From Photobacterium damselae (lineage in GTDB: Bacteria; Pseudomonadota; Gammaproteobacteria; Enterobacterales; Vibrionaceae), in contig NZ_PYOG01000004.1 of NCBI RefSeq assembly GCF_003026815.1, positions 186,001 through 250,000 of the forward strand: a stretch of 64,000 nucleotides of DNA, read 5' to 3'. Made by a program: the position numbers and the translations under genes. Of this stretch, positions 50,544-58,917 are shown one piece after another (positions within the stretch are counted from its first letter, which is position 1; each line of letters begins with the position of its first letter). The notes under the pieces are model-generated. The model worked only from the letters and a program-made list of their open reading frames with translations. It did no database searches and was not told the DNA's origin.

Positions 50544-50670
50544 ACATAACACCCTGTTAAAGTGTGAGCAACGCAATACCGATGGCCGCCGCATACCACC
50601 TGAATCACTAAACTCAACGCATAGTAAAAATGCCACTCGTTGAGAATCACTCTTAAATGCTTTGTTACAT
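50544..50670 (-). repeat. attC-2, integron cassette recombination site (127 bp)
   Basis: Read on the minus strand it runs from core ATGTAAC (50664-50670) to core GTTATGT (50544-50550). TTTAAGAGTG pairs with CACACTTTAA, and inner arms TCAACGAGTGG and TATGCGTTGAG are present. It shares most of its sequence with attC-1, as sites from one superintegron do. Confidence 0.85.
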
Positions 50671-51519
50671 GACTTTTAGTGGCACTATTTCTTTGTGGGG
50701 GGTTAAAACGAACTCTTTAGAAGAGCAACAGATTATAAATTGGCGACCTGAACCACAAGGACACAACTCATTAGTTTCCATATGATCAAAGTTAGACCTA
50801 GGCTGCATATCAATCGTGTGATTAATTTCCCACCAGTAAAACAATGTTGGTAAGCCATCTACAATCATATCGAGAGGCTGATAATTGTAATGGGCAACGT
50901 CTTCCCCATTTTCACTTTTCTTAAATGGTACGCATATTTTTTGTACAGGATTAGGAACCATTGCGATGCCTAAAATCTCCATATCCTCAATAATGCGGTA
51001 GCATAATTTTCCATTATAGACCTCACCTACCAAATGAGAACAGGAGCTTCTTGGAGTTATGAGTTGTTTACATTCACTGCATCGTATTTTCTTTTCTAAA
51101 AACTCAGAACTAGCAAATATTTTATATGGATATACTTCTTGCCATAACGGAACTTGATGAACTAAGAAGTCGACATGCAATTGCTCAATATACTCATTAG
51201 GGATATGCTTCATTAGGTTTTTTAAGTTGATTTCACACCTTTCTAAAACACACCATGCTTCGTAGTACTTTTTTTTCTTTAACAAAGAAATAAAGTCTAT
51301 ATAGTTATTTTGCGCCAGATAAATAGTTTTCAAGATCCACAACTCTTTTGCATCTTCTTGCAAACCACCTTCAACTAGTCGCAATCGGACATTCTCTATT
51401 TTTTTCAAGAAAATGGCTTCATTTTGTCTAGTGTGCCGTCTTTTTGAGAAGTTTACTAATGAGGCTTTTATCTCAGTCGTTGTCTTCTGAAACAGCTTCT
51501 TTCGTTGGAGTAGATTCAT
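50665..51519 (-). CDS. Cassette-encoded SEC-C motif zinc protein, unknown function
   Basis: The 284-aa product ends in a SEC-C motif (NELCPCGSGRQFIICC) and has a second cysteine/histidine cluster in the middle (IRCSECKQLITPRSSCSH, about 147-164, with a further Cys near 175), which looks like another zinc site. The N-terminal third is basic and helical. The start at 51519 overlaps the upstream gene by 47 bp, which suggests translational coupling. The stop lies in the R'' core of attC-2. SEC-C proteins occur in many contexts, including defence loci; no function can be assigned. Confidence 0.72.
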   Translation of the reverse strand: MNLLQRKKLFQKTTTEIKASLVNFSKRRHTRQNEAIFLKKIENVRLRLVEGGLQEDAKELWILKTIYLAQNNYIDFISLLKKKKYYEAWCVLERCEINLKNLMKHIPNEYIEQLHVDFLVHQVPLWQEVYPYKIFASSEFLEKKIRCSECKQLITPRSSCSHLVGEVYNGKLCYRIIEDMEILGIAMVPNPVQKICVPFKKSENGEDVAHYNYQPLDMIVDGLPTLFYWWEINHTIDMQPRSNFDHMETNELCPCGSGRQFIICCSSKEFVLTPHKEIVPLKVM

Positions 51520-52012
51520 TTATATTACAGTTTGCCAAAATGTTTTTAATCGATTCATTTATAGTTCCGAAGTCTTCTGCTGTACCATCATAATGGACTT
51601 CATAATTCTGGCATTCAGATTCTACGGAAATCGCTATAGTAACGTTATCTTCACCTTTAACACTTAGCTGATCATACATATAGTTAGTCAAAAGCCCTAC
51701 AATTAACGGGGCGAAAACAACGTTTACAATAATTTTACCAAAACGAATTTTTCTCGAATATAGAGCGATTTCGCTATAACGCTCATCATCGATACAAATT
51801 TCAACAGTTCCCGTCCCCTCAATTTCTTTCTTTAAATAATTGTAGAGATCTAGGGTTCCTTGAGGAAAGGCGAAATCAACTTTACCTCTAAAGTTTTTAA
51901 CTGGTAAAAACAATATACTTGAATTTTCTACAGTCTCCTTCAGACCCGAACTAAGAGACACATCTTCTATCCAGCTAGCTCTAGACTCTCCCGAAGTCAC
52001 TACAATACTCAT
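51473..52012 (-). CDS. Unknown protein with one membrane helix, paired with the SEC-C gene
   Basis: The 179-aa product has a predicted N-terminal beta-rich domain (about 1-85), one membrane helix (about 95-112; IIVNVVFAPLIVGLLTNYM), and an acidic C-terminal region. No family was recognised. AGGAG lies upstream of the ATG at 52012. It overlaps the SEC-C gene, so the two form one transcription unit, which is unusual because most cassettes carry one gene. Confidence 0.68.
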   Translation of the reverse strand: MSIVVTSGESRASWIEDVSLSSGLKETVENSSILFLPVKNFRGKVDFAFPQGTLDLYNYLKKEIEGTGTVEICIDDERYSEIALYSRKIRFGKIIVNVVFAPLIVGLLTNYMYDQLSVKGEDNVTIAISVESECQNYEVHYDGTAEDFGTINESIKNILANCNINESTPTKEAVSEDND

Positions 52013-52457
52013 AAATCACTCCTTTACTAAGATTGATGTTCCTGTCGTGTAACGCTTATTAGACGACAAATTATCGTCTTTCACTTTATGCAATGCAGTA
52101 ATTTTCATATTAATAAAACAGATAATCAATATGTTATGACACATAAAAAAATTTAGACTACAAGATGTCGCCTAATGATGGGAATGAACAGTTATCAACT
52201 TAATCAAATACATTTTAGTAGGGTAAACGTACGCCCTCTAAGTTGTGTAGAGTAATTTAATCTAAATGATGTTGGGGCTGAACCGATTTAGATCGATCTT
52301 TCAAGTCTATCCGCGCCGAGGAAATAAAACCGATTGGTTGCCTTCAGACTAATTCAATTTAGGATAAGAAACAGATCAAACTCATTTCAGTCCAGCACTG
52401 ACTTAACTAACCAACGTTTCTGCCAGAAACGTTAGAAAAAAAAACAATTAATGAGTC
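52013..52457. other. Noncoding stretch upstream of the cassettes
   Basis: No supportable gene lies in these 445 bp. A pair of 10-bp arms (52059-52068 and 52166-52175, one mismatch) next to a GCGTTAC core (minus strand, near 52047-52055) could be a diverged attC, but the outer arms do not match. A perfect 9-bp hairpin (52413-52421 with 52425-52433, loop GCC) lies about 25 bp after the stop of the next gene, without a T-run on the transcribed side. Confidence 0.4.
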
Positions 52458-52946
52458 TCAATAAGCGGCTGTAGCAATAATTTTCGACACTAACTCATCG
52501 CTAACAGCTTCCCCCCATTCACTCTCAAAATAACGATTCGGAAATGATTTTAAGCGTTCATCACAAGCAGCTTCTCCACACACAAACCATTGTGCATCTA
52601 ATACGCTCGCATGTTTGAACATACGTCTAATTGGATCGCGATCATCAGGTCGCATTCTCCATGTTAAATCAACAAACGGCGCTAATTGCGCATCAGAGAA
52701 CACATTATGTTTGATTAGCAACTCTCTCGTAAAACGAGTACCTATTGGATATAGGAGCAAATTAGCTTCTCTTGCTGCTTGCGCAAGCTTTTTGGCACTT
52801 TCTTTATCTGGCTCAACACTACTTAATAAAATATCTGTAGAACGAAAAGGTTTTTGATTTTCAAACCGTTCACGTACAGCATCGTGACAATTTAAGTAGT
52901 TGGCTGAATACAAAATTGAAAATGAGTCAAAATATAGAATTTTCAT
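52458..52946 (-). CDS. Unknown 162-aa protein, element cargo
   Basis: The soluble product begins MKILYFDSFSILYSANYLNC and contains conserved-looking Asp, Arg and Trp residues (VDLTWRMRPDDRDPIRRMF, then VLDAQWFVCGEAACDE). The layout is loosely like small HAD-fold proteins, but the DxD motif is missing, so no family is claimed. CGGAG precedes the ATG. It is transcribed in the same direction as the recombinase operon, 182 bp after it, behind its own probable promoter with a palindrome. Confidence 0.65.
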   Translation of the reverse strand: MKILYFDSFSILYSANYLNCHDAVRERFENQKPFRSTDILLSSVEPDKESAKKLAQAAREANLLLYPIGTRFTRELLIKHNVFSDAQLAPFVDLTWRMRPDDRDPIRRMFKHASVLDAQWFVCGEAACDERLKSFPNRYFESEWGEAVSDELVSKIIATAAY

Positions 52947-52979
52947 TGATATCTCCGTAATAAGCCTAAATATATAGCA

Positions 52980-52994
52980 ACACTATATTAGTGT
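52980..52994. promoter_or_regulatory. 15-bp palindrome, possible operator of the 162-aa gene
   Basis: ACACTA-TAT-TAGTGT is a perfect inverted repeat with a 3-bp centre, located 34 bp upstream of the ATG at 52946 and next to TATATA-type -10 candidates. It has the form of a repressor operator. No regulator gene is seen nearby. Confidence 0.4.
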
Positions 52995-53128
52995 GATTAA
53001 ATAGCTTGCGCGAAATAAACATTAATAGAGAAATTGTTTTGCAAATGAAACTTCAGAACAAAAATTTAGCCAAGCATTCATCAGCCAGAGAGCTTGGTAC
53101 TTCTCTGGCAATTTCATTCATTCGTCAC

Positions 53129-53548
53129 TCACTTTTGCTGTTTTGTTGCAAGAGGTTCGGTTAGCTGTTCAACCGTCATCCCATGCTGTGTCGCGTTGTA
53201 TAACCAAGTATGGAATTGCTCAAGAAGCTTATTATTTTCCGCTTCAAGTCTTGCAATGGTTCGCTCGCGTTTTTCTAACTGGTCAGCAGCAGCCTTTAAG
53301 CTAGATGGTAGATGTCTATTACGTGCAGCAATAGCTTTAGGACTATTGCCCGAAACAAGTGCCTTAACCTCGGTAAAGGCGTTTTTAATACGTATTTGCT
53401 TTTGCAGTGTTTGCCTAGTGGTAATAAGTCTGTAATCATGCGCCACAGCTTCTACCAACCTATCCCACGTAAGCTTTGAATCCATAGGCCAATCATCTAG
53501 AAGCTCACAAACGTTACTAATATCCTTATCTGTTAAATGCTTAGCCAT
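53129..53548 (-). CDS. Small coiled-coil recombination accessory protein (Srap-like)
   Basis: The 139-aa product has an N-terminal helical DNA-binding-like region (KLTWDRLVEAVAHDYRLITT, then RQTLQKQIRIKNAFTEVK) and a coiled coil at about 84-115 (AADQLEKRERTIARLEAENN). It starts 2 bp after the 791-aa recombinase gene, so it is in the same operon. Tn554 TnpC and the SE accessory protein are small proteins in the same position; the SE name is my recollection and should be checked by homology. Confidence 0.65.
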   Translation of the reverse strand: MAKHLTDKDISNVCELLDDWPMDSKLTWDRLVEAVAHDYRLITTRQTLQKQIRIKNAFTEVKALVSGNSPKAIAARNRHLPSSLKAAADQLEKRERTIARLEAENNKLLEQFHTWLYNATQHGMTVEQLTEPLATKQQK

Positions 53549-53550
53549 AA

Positions 53551-55926
53551 TCAGTCCTCAAAAAAATCTATACAATCCAAATCATCCATAGCCTCAAATA
53601 GCTCATCATCAATATCTGACTTTGAATTACTCTCAATCCCAATCATTTCATCAACCGAAACTCTCTGATTCGCTTTGATTCTTTGGAAATTTTCAATTTT
53701 AGGTAAACGTTTTTTACCATTGGCATCCATTGCACGATCTAACTGGGTATCATCCTCTAAGTTAACCAGCTTGATAAGAGAGCCATCTTCGATGTTTGGA
53801 TCTTCCATCATGGCAAGCAATTGCTCACAGCGCTCTGTGGTCAACTTCCTGCGTTCATAGAACTGCCGAGCCCCCTGAATCCCATCATCGACTGCTTTTT
53901 TGTCCATTTTGAGAAGTCTCTTTTCATCTTTCAAACGTGTGCGGATTCGCTCGCACTTACCATCATCGCCTTTCTCACAAACCTGCTGATCACAATTGAT
54001 ACAGTCTCGATACTTCGTACAAGGCTCTGCCATGTAGGACGTAACACACATACCAAATTCGTTCGTGTGTGCTGTCAACGCAGCTTTAGTGTTCAACTCT
54101 TGAAGTGTTCGAGGGGTAGCGATCTGAACCTGAATTTGAGTAGAACCCGTCGCTGGATTGACCATCAAGCCCCGAGATACAAGGTCTGCCTCATGGTCAC
54201 ATATGAAGTCAGCGCCATATTCCTCAGGCGTCGTGTGATCGTAATAACGGTTATGCCGAGGGTCACTTCGCATTGCCCAATTGGCTCGCTGCTCTCCATC
54301 CATACCGTTAACGGCGGCCATGGTGTCAAGCATATGCCGAATCTGGTGAGACGTTATCTTAAGATCCCCGTACCCCCAACGCTGGAACACGGATAATGCT
54401 CCTTTGGCTAACTTTCCGGTAGAACTCTTCTTTTTCGTTGGTGCGAGGTCTTCATTTAACGTATTGATAGTCCGGATTTTTAACTCCGTTTGAATTGTTG
54501 GTTTTATGGTGTGCAAACCATTAGCAAATCCAGCATACAATGCCTCAGACCATTTAACCTTGACGTGTCCATTGCCTTTTTTAAATGGAATGTACGGAAA
54601 ACCCTCTGGAAGATCATTTCGGAGGATTGCATTCAACTCTCGAAGCGTAACCACGTAATCTTTCCTTTCAACTCCTTTGCGCTTTAAGAGTGAATTTCTA
54701 GACGAATACCACTTCTTACGATTCTCTTTATCAGAAATATCGCCATAATCTGATAAATCCAGTCCAAGTGCCATTGCGACCTCGTCCATCGTCAGGGGCT
54801 GATCTTCTGGTACATCCGGGCAAAGATCATGCCGTGGAAAATCTGGAATGTCTTCAAGCTGCTTCGCAAACTTCCGTGCAGGCTCCGACTGCTTCTGCAA
54901 ACGTGCAATGGCAGCCTCAACAACGCCATACATGCACGATGGGATCCATTTGTGTGCGTGCCCAAAATCCTTGCCTGAATACCACTTAAGTCCTATGACA
55001 CGGATAGTTGCATTGAGATCTAGCTCTTCTTTATCGTTGTCTGATTCTGTCTCCTGAGAGGATTTAATAATGCTGCCCGATTCGTCAAATACAGCACTAT
55101 CAGTAGTCTTAGATGCGGTATCAAACTCTTTTTGGAATTCAAGAATTGCCTTCACATCATCTCTAGTAAAGCCTTCTATCTTGAGCACTTCCCAAACCCT
55201 CAACTCTTCATAATGAAGAGGGTCTGCAAGCAGGTATAACGGCTCAGAACCACGATTTGGTGCTGCCATCAACAGGGCCATTGTCGATGTTGTGAAAATA
55301 TCGCGAGGACTGAGTTCTTCAGTTTTTCGAGCATTAATTGAAGCTAGTGCCATCAACGCATTATCGTCAGGCATTTTGTCCTGCCTTCTCTTGTCGGCAT
55401 CATCATCTGTTGCTTGCTCAGAAGGCTTTTTGATTCCACTCTTCCACTTAAATGGCTTCAATAATTTGTATTCAATCAGAAACTCAAGAAAATTATTTAA
55501 ACCGCGCCCAGCTTGATATGCCGCGCCTGCACCCAATGATTCTTTTGCTGCTCTTTGCGCAGCATCAAAGTCCTTTGCCGTAAGCTTGGCTGCGTCAAAA
55601 ACCTCTCCCTTGTGTAGGAGCTGCCAACTTGCATTAATTGCACGCAGAGCTTGGAATTTAACGTTAAGACCTGCTTTTGTCCCTCCACCATACGTAACAT
55701 AGGCTTTTGCAAAGGGAATTAAGGACTCATCCAGTAAATGCTCAGGATTTCTACTTTGGTTTGAGACACCAAAAATGTTGAAGTTACCTACTTTCTGCCA
55801 ATAGTTTTGGTCGTACTCATATTTATCGTTGAGTGGTGCGATTTGACGCCCGAATTCAATGAAATCAGCTTGGTTCTTCGCATACTCAAGCTCGTGCTTA
55901 GGCTTAAAAATCAACACATCAGCCAT
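53551..55926 (-). CDS. Large tyrosine recombinase-like protein (IntB-like)
   Basis: The 791-aa product shows a tyrosine recombinase C-terminal domain: Arg225 (AAPNRGSEPLYLL), HxxR at 527-530 (SHQIRHMLDTM) and Tyr561 or Tyr562 (HNRYYDHTTPEEY). The second His/Trp position reads Arg-Ser and is altered. The catalytic domain has an insertion of about 200 residues between the first Arg and HxxR. A cysteine-rich stretch follows (about 635-665; CVTSYMAEPCTKYRDCINCD), which suggests a zinc site. It overlaps the preceding gene by 8 bp. The great length is unlike ordinary phage integrases and like the large recombinases of Tn554- and SE-type elements. Confidence 0.75.
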   Translation of the reverse strand: MADVLIFKPKHELEYAKNQADFIEFGRQIAPLNDKYEYDQNYWQKVGNFNIFGVSNQSRNPEHLLDESLIPFAKAYVTYGGGTKAGLNVKFQALRAINASWQLLHKGEVFDAAKLTAKDFDAAQRAAKESLGAGAAYQAGRGLNNFLEFLIEYKLLKPFKWKSGIKKPSEQATDDDADKRRQDKMPDDNALMALASINARKTEELSPRDIFTTSTMALLMAAPNRGSEPLYLLADPLHYEELRVWEVLKIEGFTRDDVKAILEFQKEFDTASKTTDSAVFDESGSIIKSSQETESDNDKEELDLNATIRVIGLKWYSGKDFGHAHKWIPSCMYGVVEAAIARLQKQSEPARKFAKQLEDIPDFPRHDLCPDVPEDQPLTMDEVAMALGLDLSDYGDISDKENRKKWYSSRNSLLKRKGVERKDYVVTLRELNAILRNDLPEGFPYIPFKKGNGHVKVKWSEALYAGFANGLHTIKPTIQTELKIRTINTLNEDLAPTKKKSSTGKLAKGALSVFQRWGYGDLKITSHQIRHMLDTMAAVNGMDGEQRANWAMRSDPRHNRYYDHTTPEEYGADFICDHEADLVSRGLMVNPATGSTQIQVQIATPRTLQELNTKAALTAHTNEFGMCVTSYMAEPCTKYRDCINCDQQVCEKGDDGKCERIRTRLKDEKRLLKMDKKAVDDGIQGARQFYERRKLTTERCEQLLAMMEDPNIEDGSLIKLVNLEDDTQLDRAMDANGKKRLPKIENFQRIKANQRVSVDEMIGIESNSKSDIDDELFEAMDDLDCIDFFED

Positions 55927-57472
55927 CGTTATGCTCCCGACATAGCTGGATTACTTGGCATACCGCAAGGATGGCGCGGTCATTGATTGAGACGATTTGC
56001 ATATCACCATTCGTATCGGCTATTAACCGCTCCCTTTCTTCTACGAGCCATTCAAGGATGAGGTGATGGGGAGCATTTGCCCACGGACGGAACTTAGGGC
56101 ATAGATAGCAAGCAATAGGAGCGTAGTCTTGGCAATAGCTACTCGAACCACAGGAGCCAACATCGCACTCTTTTTCACGACACGGAATACGGGCTGCCCC
56201 TGCATTTTCAGCGTTGGCTTCGGCTTCATCTTCAACCAACTTACCTGCGAATACCGAGGCGTAACGAGCCAGCGGTTGATTTATAATTTTGGAAATGTGA
56301 ACCGCATGTTCAGGCGCGTTAGCCACATACACATGAACATTTTGTGTATCAGAATGATCAAGCAGTGTGGCTATGGTCAGCGTACCTGCACCTTCCCTTG
56401 CAGCTCTAGTCCCCAAGGTATAACGAAAGCGATAGCTCGTTGACTTTAAAGGCTCACCTGTACGCTCACTGATGATTTCCAGCTTTTTAACCGCACCATT
56501 TAGATTGTCTGTCAGGTCTCTTGTTTTGCTATGAGGTAGCTCAGACTTCAAATAATCCATCAACGCATCAGGATTTATCGATTGCATTTCCTCAATCATG
56601 CCCACATCGATAAACAAAGGCAGTTCGCCTTTCTCTTCAAGTGTCATTTTTCGACCAAGGGCATCCTCCACCTTGGCTGTTTGTTCTTGGATATGCTGTT
56701 CAACGACCTGTGCCACTGAGTTAACCAAAGCATATGGTTTTAGGACACTACGAAACTTCCCGCCACGAACCTTTGCCTTAGGGATAAGCACCACATACAT
56801 TAGCGTGCCCGTATACTTTGCGGAGTATGAGAAGTCTTTGCATTTGATTGATGCGATCTGCTCAGCACGCCGTCCCGAGGCTTTGAACATTGAGAGGCAA
56901 GCATATTCTTCAGTTGCCAGTTTACCTTCGGCATAGCGATGTGCAGCATGTAGCCCGATTGCTTCAAACTCTAAATCACTGAATGGGCCAGTCTCGGGAT
57001 CGAGGGTAAGGACAGCCGCTCCTTTGTCGTTACCGCTTATGCGCCATTGGTCAGTTAATTTAAATACTGCATCATCAATATGCCTATCCAACCCGAGAAA
57101 GCGCATTTGCCGTACAAAGCCTCTAACATACGCAACTTTGTACTGGAGTGGTTTAGACATCTTGTTTTTGAAAGAGAGGAAGCCAATTTCCGAAAAATCA
57201 CCACATCCAGACTCCCTCAAGTAAACTTTCAGCATATTAATTAGGTTTTGAACATACTTAGCTGAATGATGTTCTGCAAAATAAACAAGTGTTTCCCTGA
57301 TATCATCTTGCAATGGCTGCTCAAAAGTGTTCAAAAAGCCTACCTGTGCGGTCACATTCCGATTGAGAGTCCATCGGTCGGAGAGGTAATCAAACTCAAA
57401 GCCATTGTGAGACATTGATATTGTTACCTTGCTATCGTTGGCAGCGCCAACACCCACAAAGTTCTGATTCAA
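55919..57472 (-). CDS. Tyrosine recombinase-fold protein with altered active site (Tfp-like)
   Basis: The 517-aa product has the recombinase fold signature: Arg202 (ASGRRAEQIASIK), Arg350 in TSYRFRYTLGTRAA, His373 (LLDHSD) and Tyr382 (NVHVYVANA). The first His of the HxxR box is replaced by Tyr347, so catalysis may be impaired. The C-terminal 80 residues carry a cysteine cluster (about 441-470; CREKECDVGSCGSSSYCQDY). It starts 16 bp after the first recombinase gene and overlaps the next. SE elements are reported to encode a recombinase-fold protein at this place. Confidence 0.72.
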   Translation of the reverse strand: MNQNFVGVGAANDSKVTISMSHNGFEFDYLSDRWTLNRNVTAQVGFLNTFEQPLQDDIRETLVYFAEHHSAKYVQNLINMLKVYLRESGCGDFSEIGFLSFKNKMSKPLQYKVAYVRGFVRQMRFLGLDRHIDDAVFKLTDQWRISGNDKGAAVLTLDPETGPFSDLEFEAIGLHAAHRYAEGKLATEEYACLSMFKASGRRAEQIASIKCKDFSYSAKYTGTLMYVVLIPKAKVRGGKFRSVLKPYALVNSVAQVVEQHIQEQTAKVEDALGRKMTLEEKGELPLFIDVGMIEEMQSINPDALMDYLKSELPHSKTRDLTDNLNGAVKKLEIISERTGEPLKSTSYRFRYTLGTRAAREGAGTLTIATLLDHSDTQNVHVYVANAPEHAVHISKIINQPLARYASVFAGKLVEDEAEANAENAGAARIPCREKECDVGSCGSSSYCQDYAPIACYLCPKFRPWANAPHHLILEWLVEERERLIADTNGDMQIVSINDRAILAVCQVIQLCREHNDG

Positions 57473-57488
57473 TTTATTATTCCATTAC

Positions 57489-58799
57489 TTAGAGATATTC
57501 GTCGTACTGCCCGACGATTGAATTTATAGTGGTTGAGTTTTCTTCTTGAAGATCTAGTGCCATATCCATTGCACGTTTATCATCATGACGCTTGGCATAA
57601 CGCTTTGCGCTCTTGGAGTTTTCTGTCCACCCCATCAACTTTTGCCTGTCGGCTTCTGACTTGGCTTCCGTTGTTTTGCCTTCTGCAATGCGTTTGTCCG
57701 CAAACTTACTGAACTTATCGTTCCATGTGTGACGAGCCGCATGGGGATGAACCCTAAACCCAACTACCTCAGAAATCTCACGAAATATCTTATTCACCTG
57801 AGCCATCGATAATGCAACATTGGTTTGTGTCTTATGATTGTGGGTAACGAATAAATACTTGATATGTTCAGAGCCACTGGCATTGGGACGGTAATGGATA
57901 AGATAGTTGTCATACATCTCTTTCAAGCGCTTATCCATCGGCACAAATCGTCCTTTGGTCTTCCCTTCTGGTCTGTGCTTGCGCTTATCGCTGTAGTCCG
58001 TTTGCGAACGGATCATCACAAAGTAACGACCGTTTTTTGAACGCTGTTTAATGTCTGACTGGTGTTTGTCTGTTTTCACTCGAATCTTGAGCAGCTCCCC
58101 ACGCCGACAACCAAGGGAAAAAAACATGTTTACAATGAGTTGGTTTCGATAACGAACAGATTCAGATTTCCAAGGATTCTCTAACGAATCAGGGCGAACA
58201 ACATCAAGAACTCGTATTTCCTGTACTGGCTCTAGAGATTTCCAGTCACCCCAATCGAGAGCTTCATCACTGGTGCCAAACTTATCCCCTCTGATTTTTT
58301 TCAACTCAAATTCAGCCGTGGAGTCTTTAGAGGGAAATAGCTCTTCTTCTAGCCAGCCAATAAATTGTGCAAACACAGTCAATCTGTTGTACGTCGTGTG
58401 TGGCGAGATATCACCTTCGGTATTGACGAGTATCTTCGCCCTCGCCGTTTCGAGGTTTTTTCTTCTTATGTTCAGAACGTTTGAGGATTTATGTCTGGTG
58501 ACCATTTCGCGGAATGATTCAACAGTCAGGCTTGAGTGTTTCTTGATGTTCTCAAACTCTCTGTTTGTCAGGAAATCGCCAGTCTTGCATCGCTCGATCA
58601 AATCAATCTTTTCAAACTGACAGATTTCTTCTAGAAAGCGCAGGTGTTCAAAAACACTCTTACAGGTAGCATTTGCTTTGGATTGGTTTCGATAATGAAG
58701 GGTAACAAAGAGGTTATGGTAAGGCAGAGGCATACCATCCTCACCTAAAAGAATTGAGTAGCTTTCACCACTCGACATGCTGAATACTTTTGTCTTCAT
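57489..58799 (-). CDS. Tyrosine recombinase/integrase (IntA-like)
   Basis: The 436-aa product has a SAM-like N-terminal DNA-binding domain (about 30-155) and a complete catalytic domain: Arg232 (LGCRRGELLKIR), Lys280 or 282 (EGKTKGRFVPM), His353 and Arg356 (HPHAARHTWN), Trp391 (LMGWTENS) and Tyr401 (AKRYAKR). It is the first gene of the recombinase operon, adjacent to the probable element end near ssb. The start ATG at 58799 has GGATGAG upstream. It is the most likely enzyme for excision and integration. Confidence 0.82.
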   Translation of the reverse strand: MKTKVFSMSSGESYSILLGEDGMPLPYHNLFVTLHYRNQSKANATCKSVFEHLRFLEEICQFEKIDLIERCKTGDFLTNREFENIKKHSSLTVESFREMVTRHKSSNVLNIRRKNLETARAKILVNTEGDISPHTTYNRLTVFAQFIGWLEEELFPSKDSTAEFELKKIRGDKFGTSDEALDWGDWKSLEPVQEIRVLDVVRPDSLENPWKSESVRYRNQLIVNMFFSLGCRRGELLKIRVKTDKHQSDIKQRSKNGRYFVMIRSQTDYSDKRKHRPEGKTKGRFVPMDKRLKEMYDNYLIHYRPNASGSEHIKYLFVTHNHKTQTNVALSMAQVNKIFREISEVVGFRVHPHAARHTWNDKFSKFADKRIAEGKTTEAKSEADRQKLMGWTENSKSAKRYAKRHDDKRAMDMALDLQEENSTTINSIVGQYDEYL

Positions 58800-58875
58800 C
58801 TCATCCTTAACTCTAGACTTTCACACGCAAACTTAACAATTACTCAAGGTAACCTCAAAGCTAAAAAGTGAGCAT

Positions 58876-58917
58876 AAAAAAAGTTTACAGAAGTTGCAAC
58901 ACTCACTGTAAACTTTT
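58876..58917 (-). terminator. Hairpin between ssb and the integrase gene
   Basis: On the minus strand a perfect 12-bp stem (58906-58917 with 58879-58890) encloses a 15-nt loop that contains GTTGCAAC, followed by a run of T to 58876. It has the form of a Rho-independent terminator. It lies just inside the presumed element end, so it may insulate the integrase operon from ssb transcription or be part of the recombination site. Confidence 0.65.

Noticed and set aside
50517-50636. N-terminal extension of the cassette gene at 49767
   Set aside because: The extension translates attC-2 and has no ribosome binding site.
52413-52433. Hairpin after the 162-aa gene as a terminator
   Set aside because: The perfect stem is not followed by a T-run on the minus strand; the T-run lies on the wrong side.
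53821-54396. Long plus-strand ORF opposite the 791-aa recombinase gene
   Set aside because: It is antisense to a gene with clear catalytic motifs, and its translation shows no domain.
58879-58917. The 12-bp inverted repeat as the core recombination site of the integrase
   Set aside because: The 15-bp spacer is longer than the 6-8 bp crossover typical of tyrosine recombinases, and the T-run fits a terminator better; left open in the findings.
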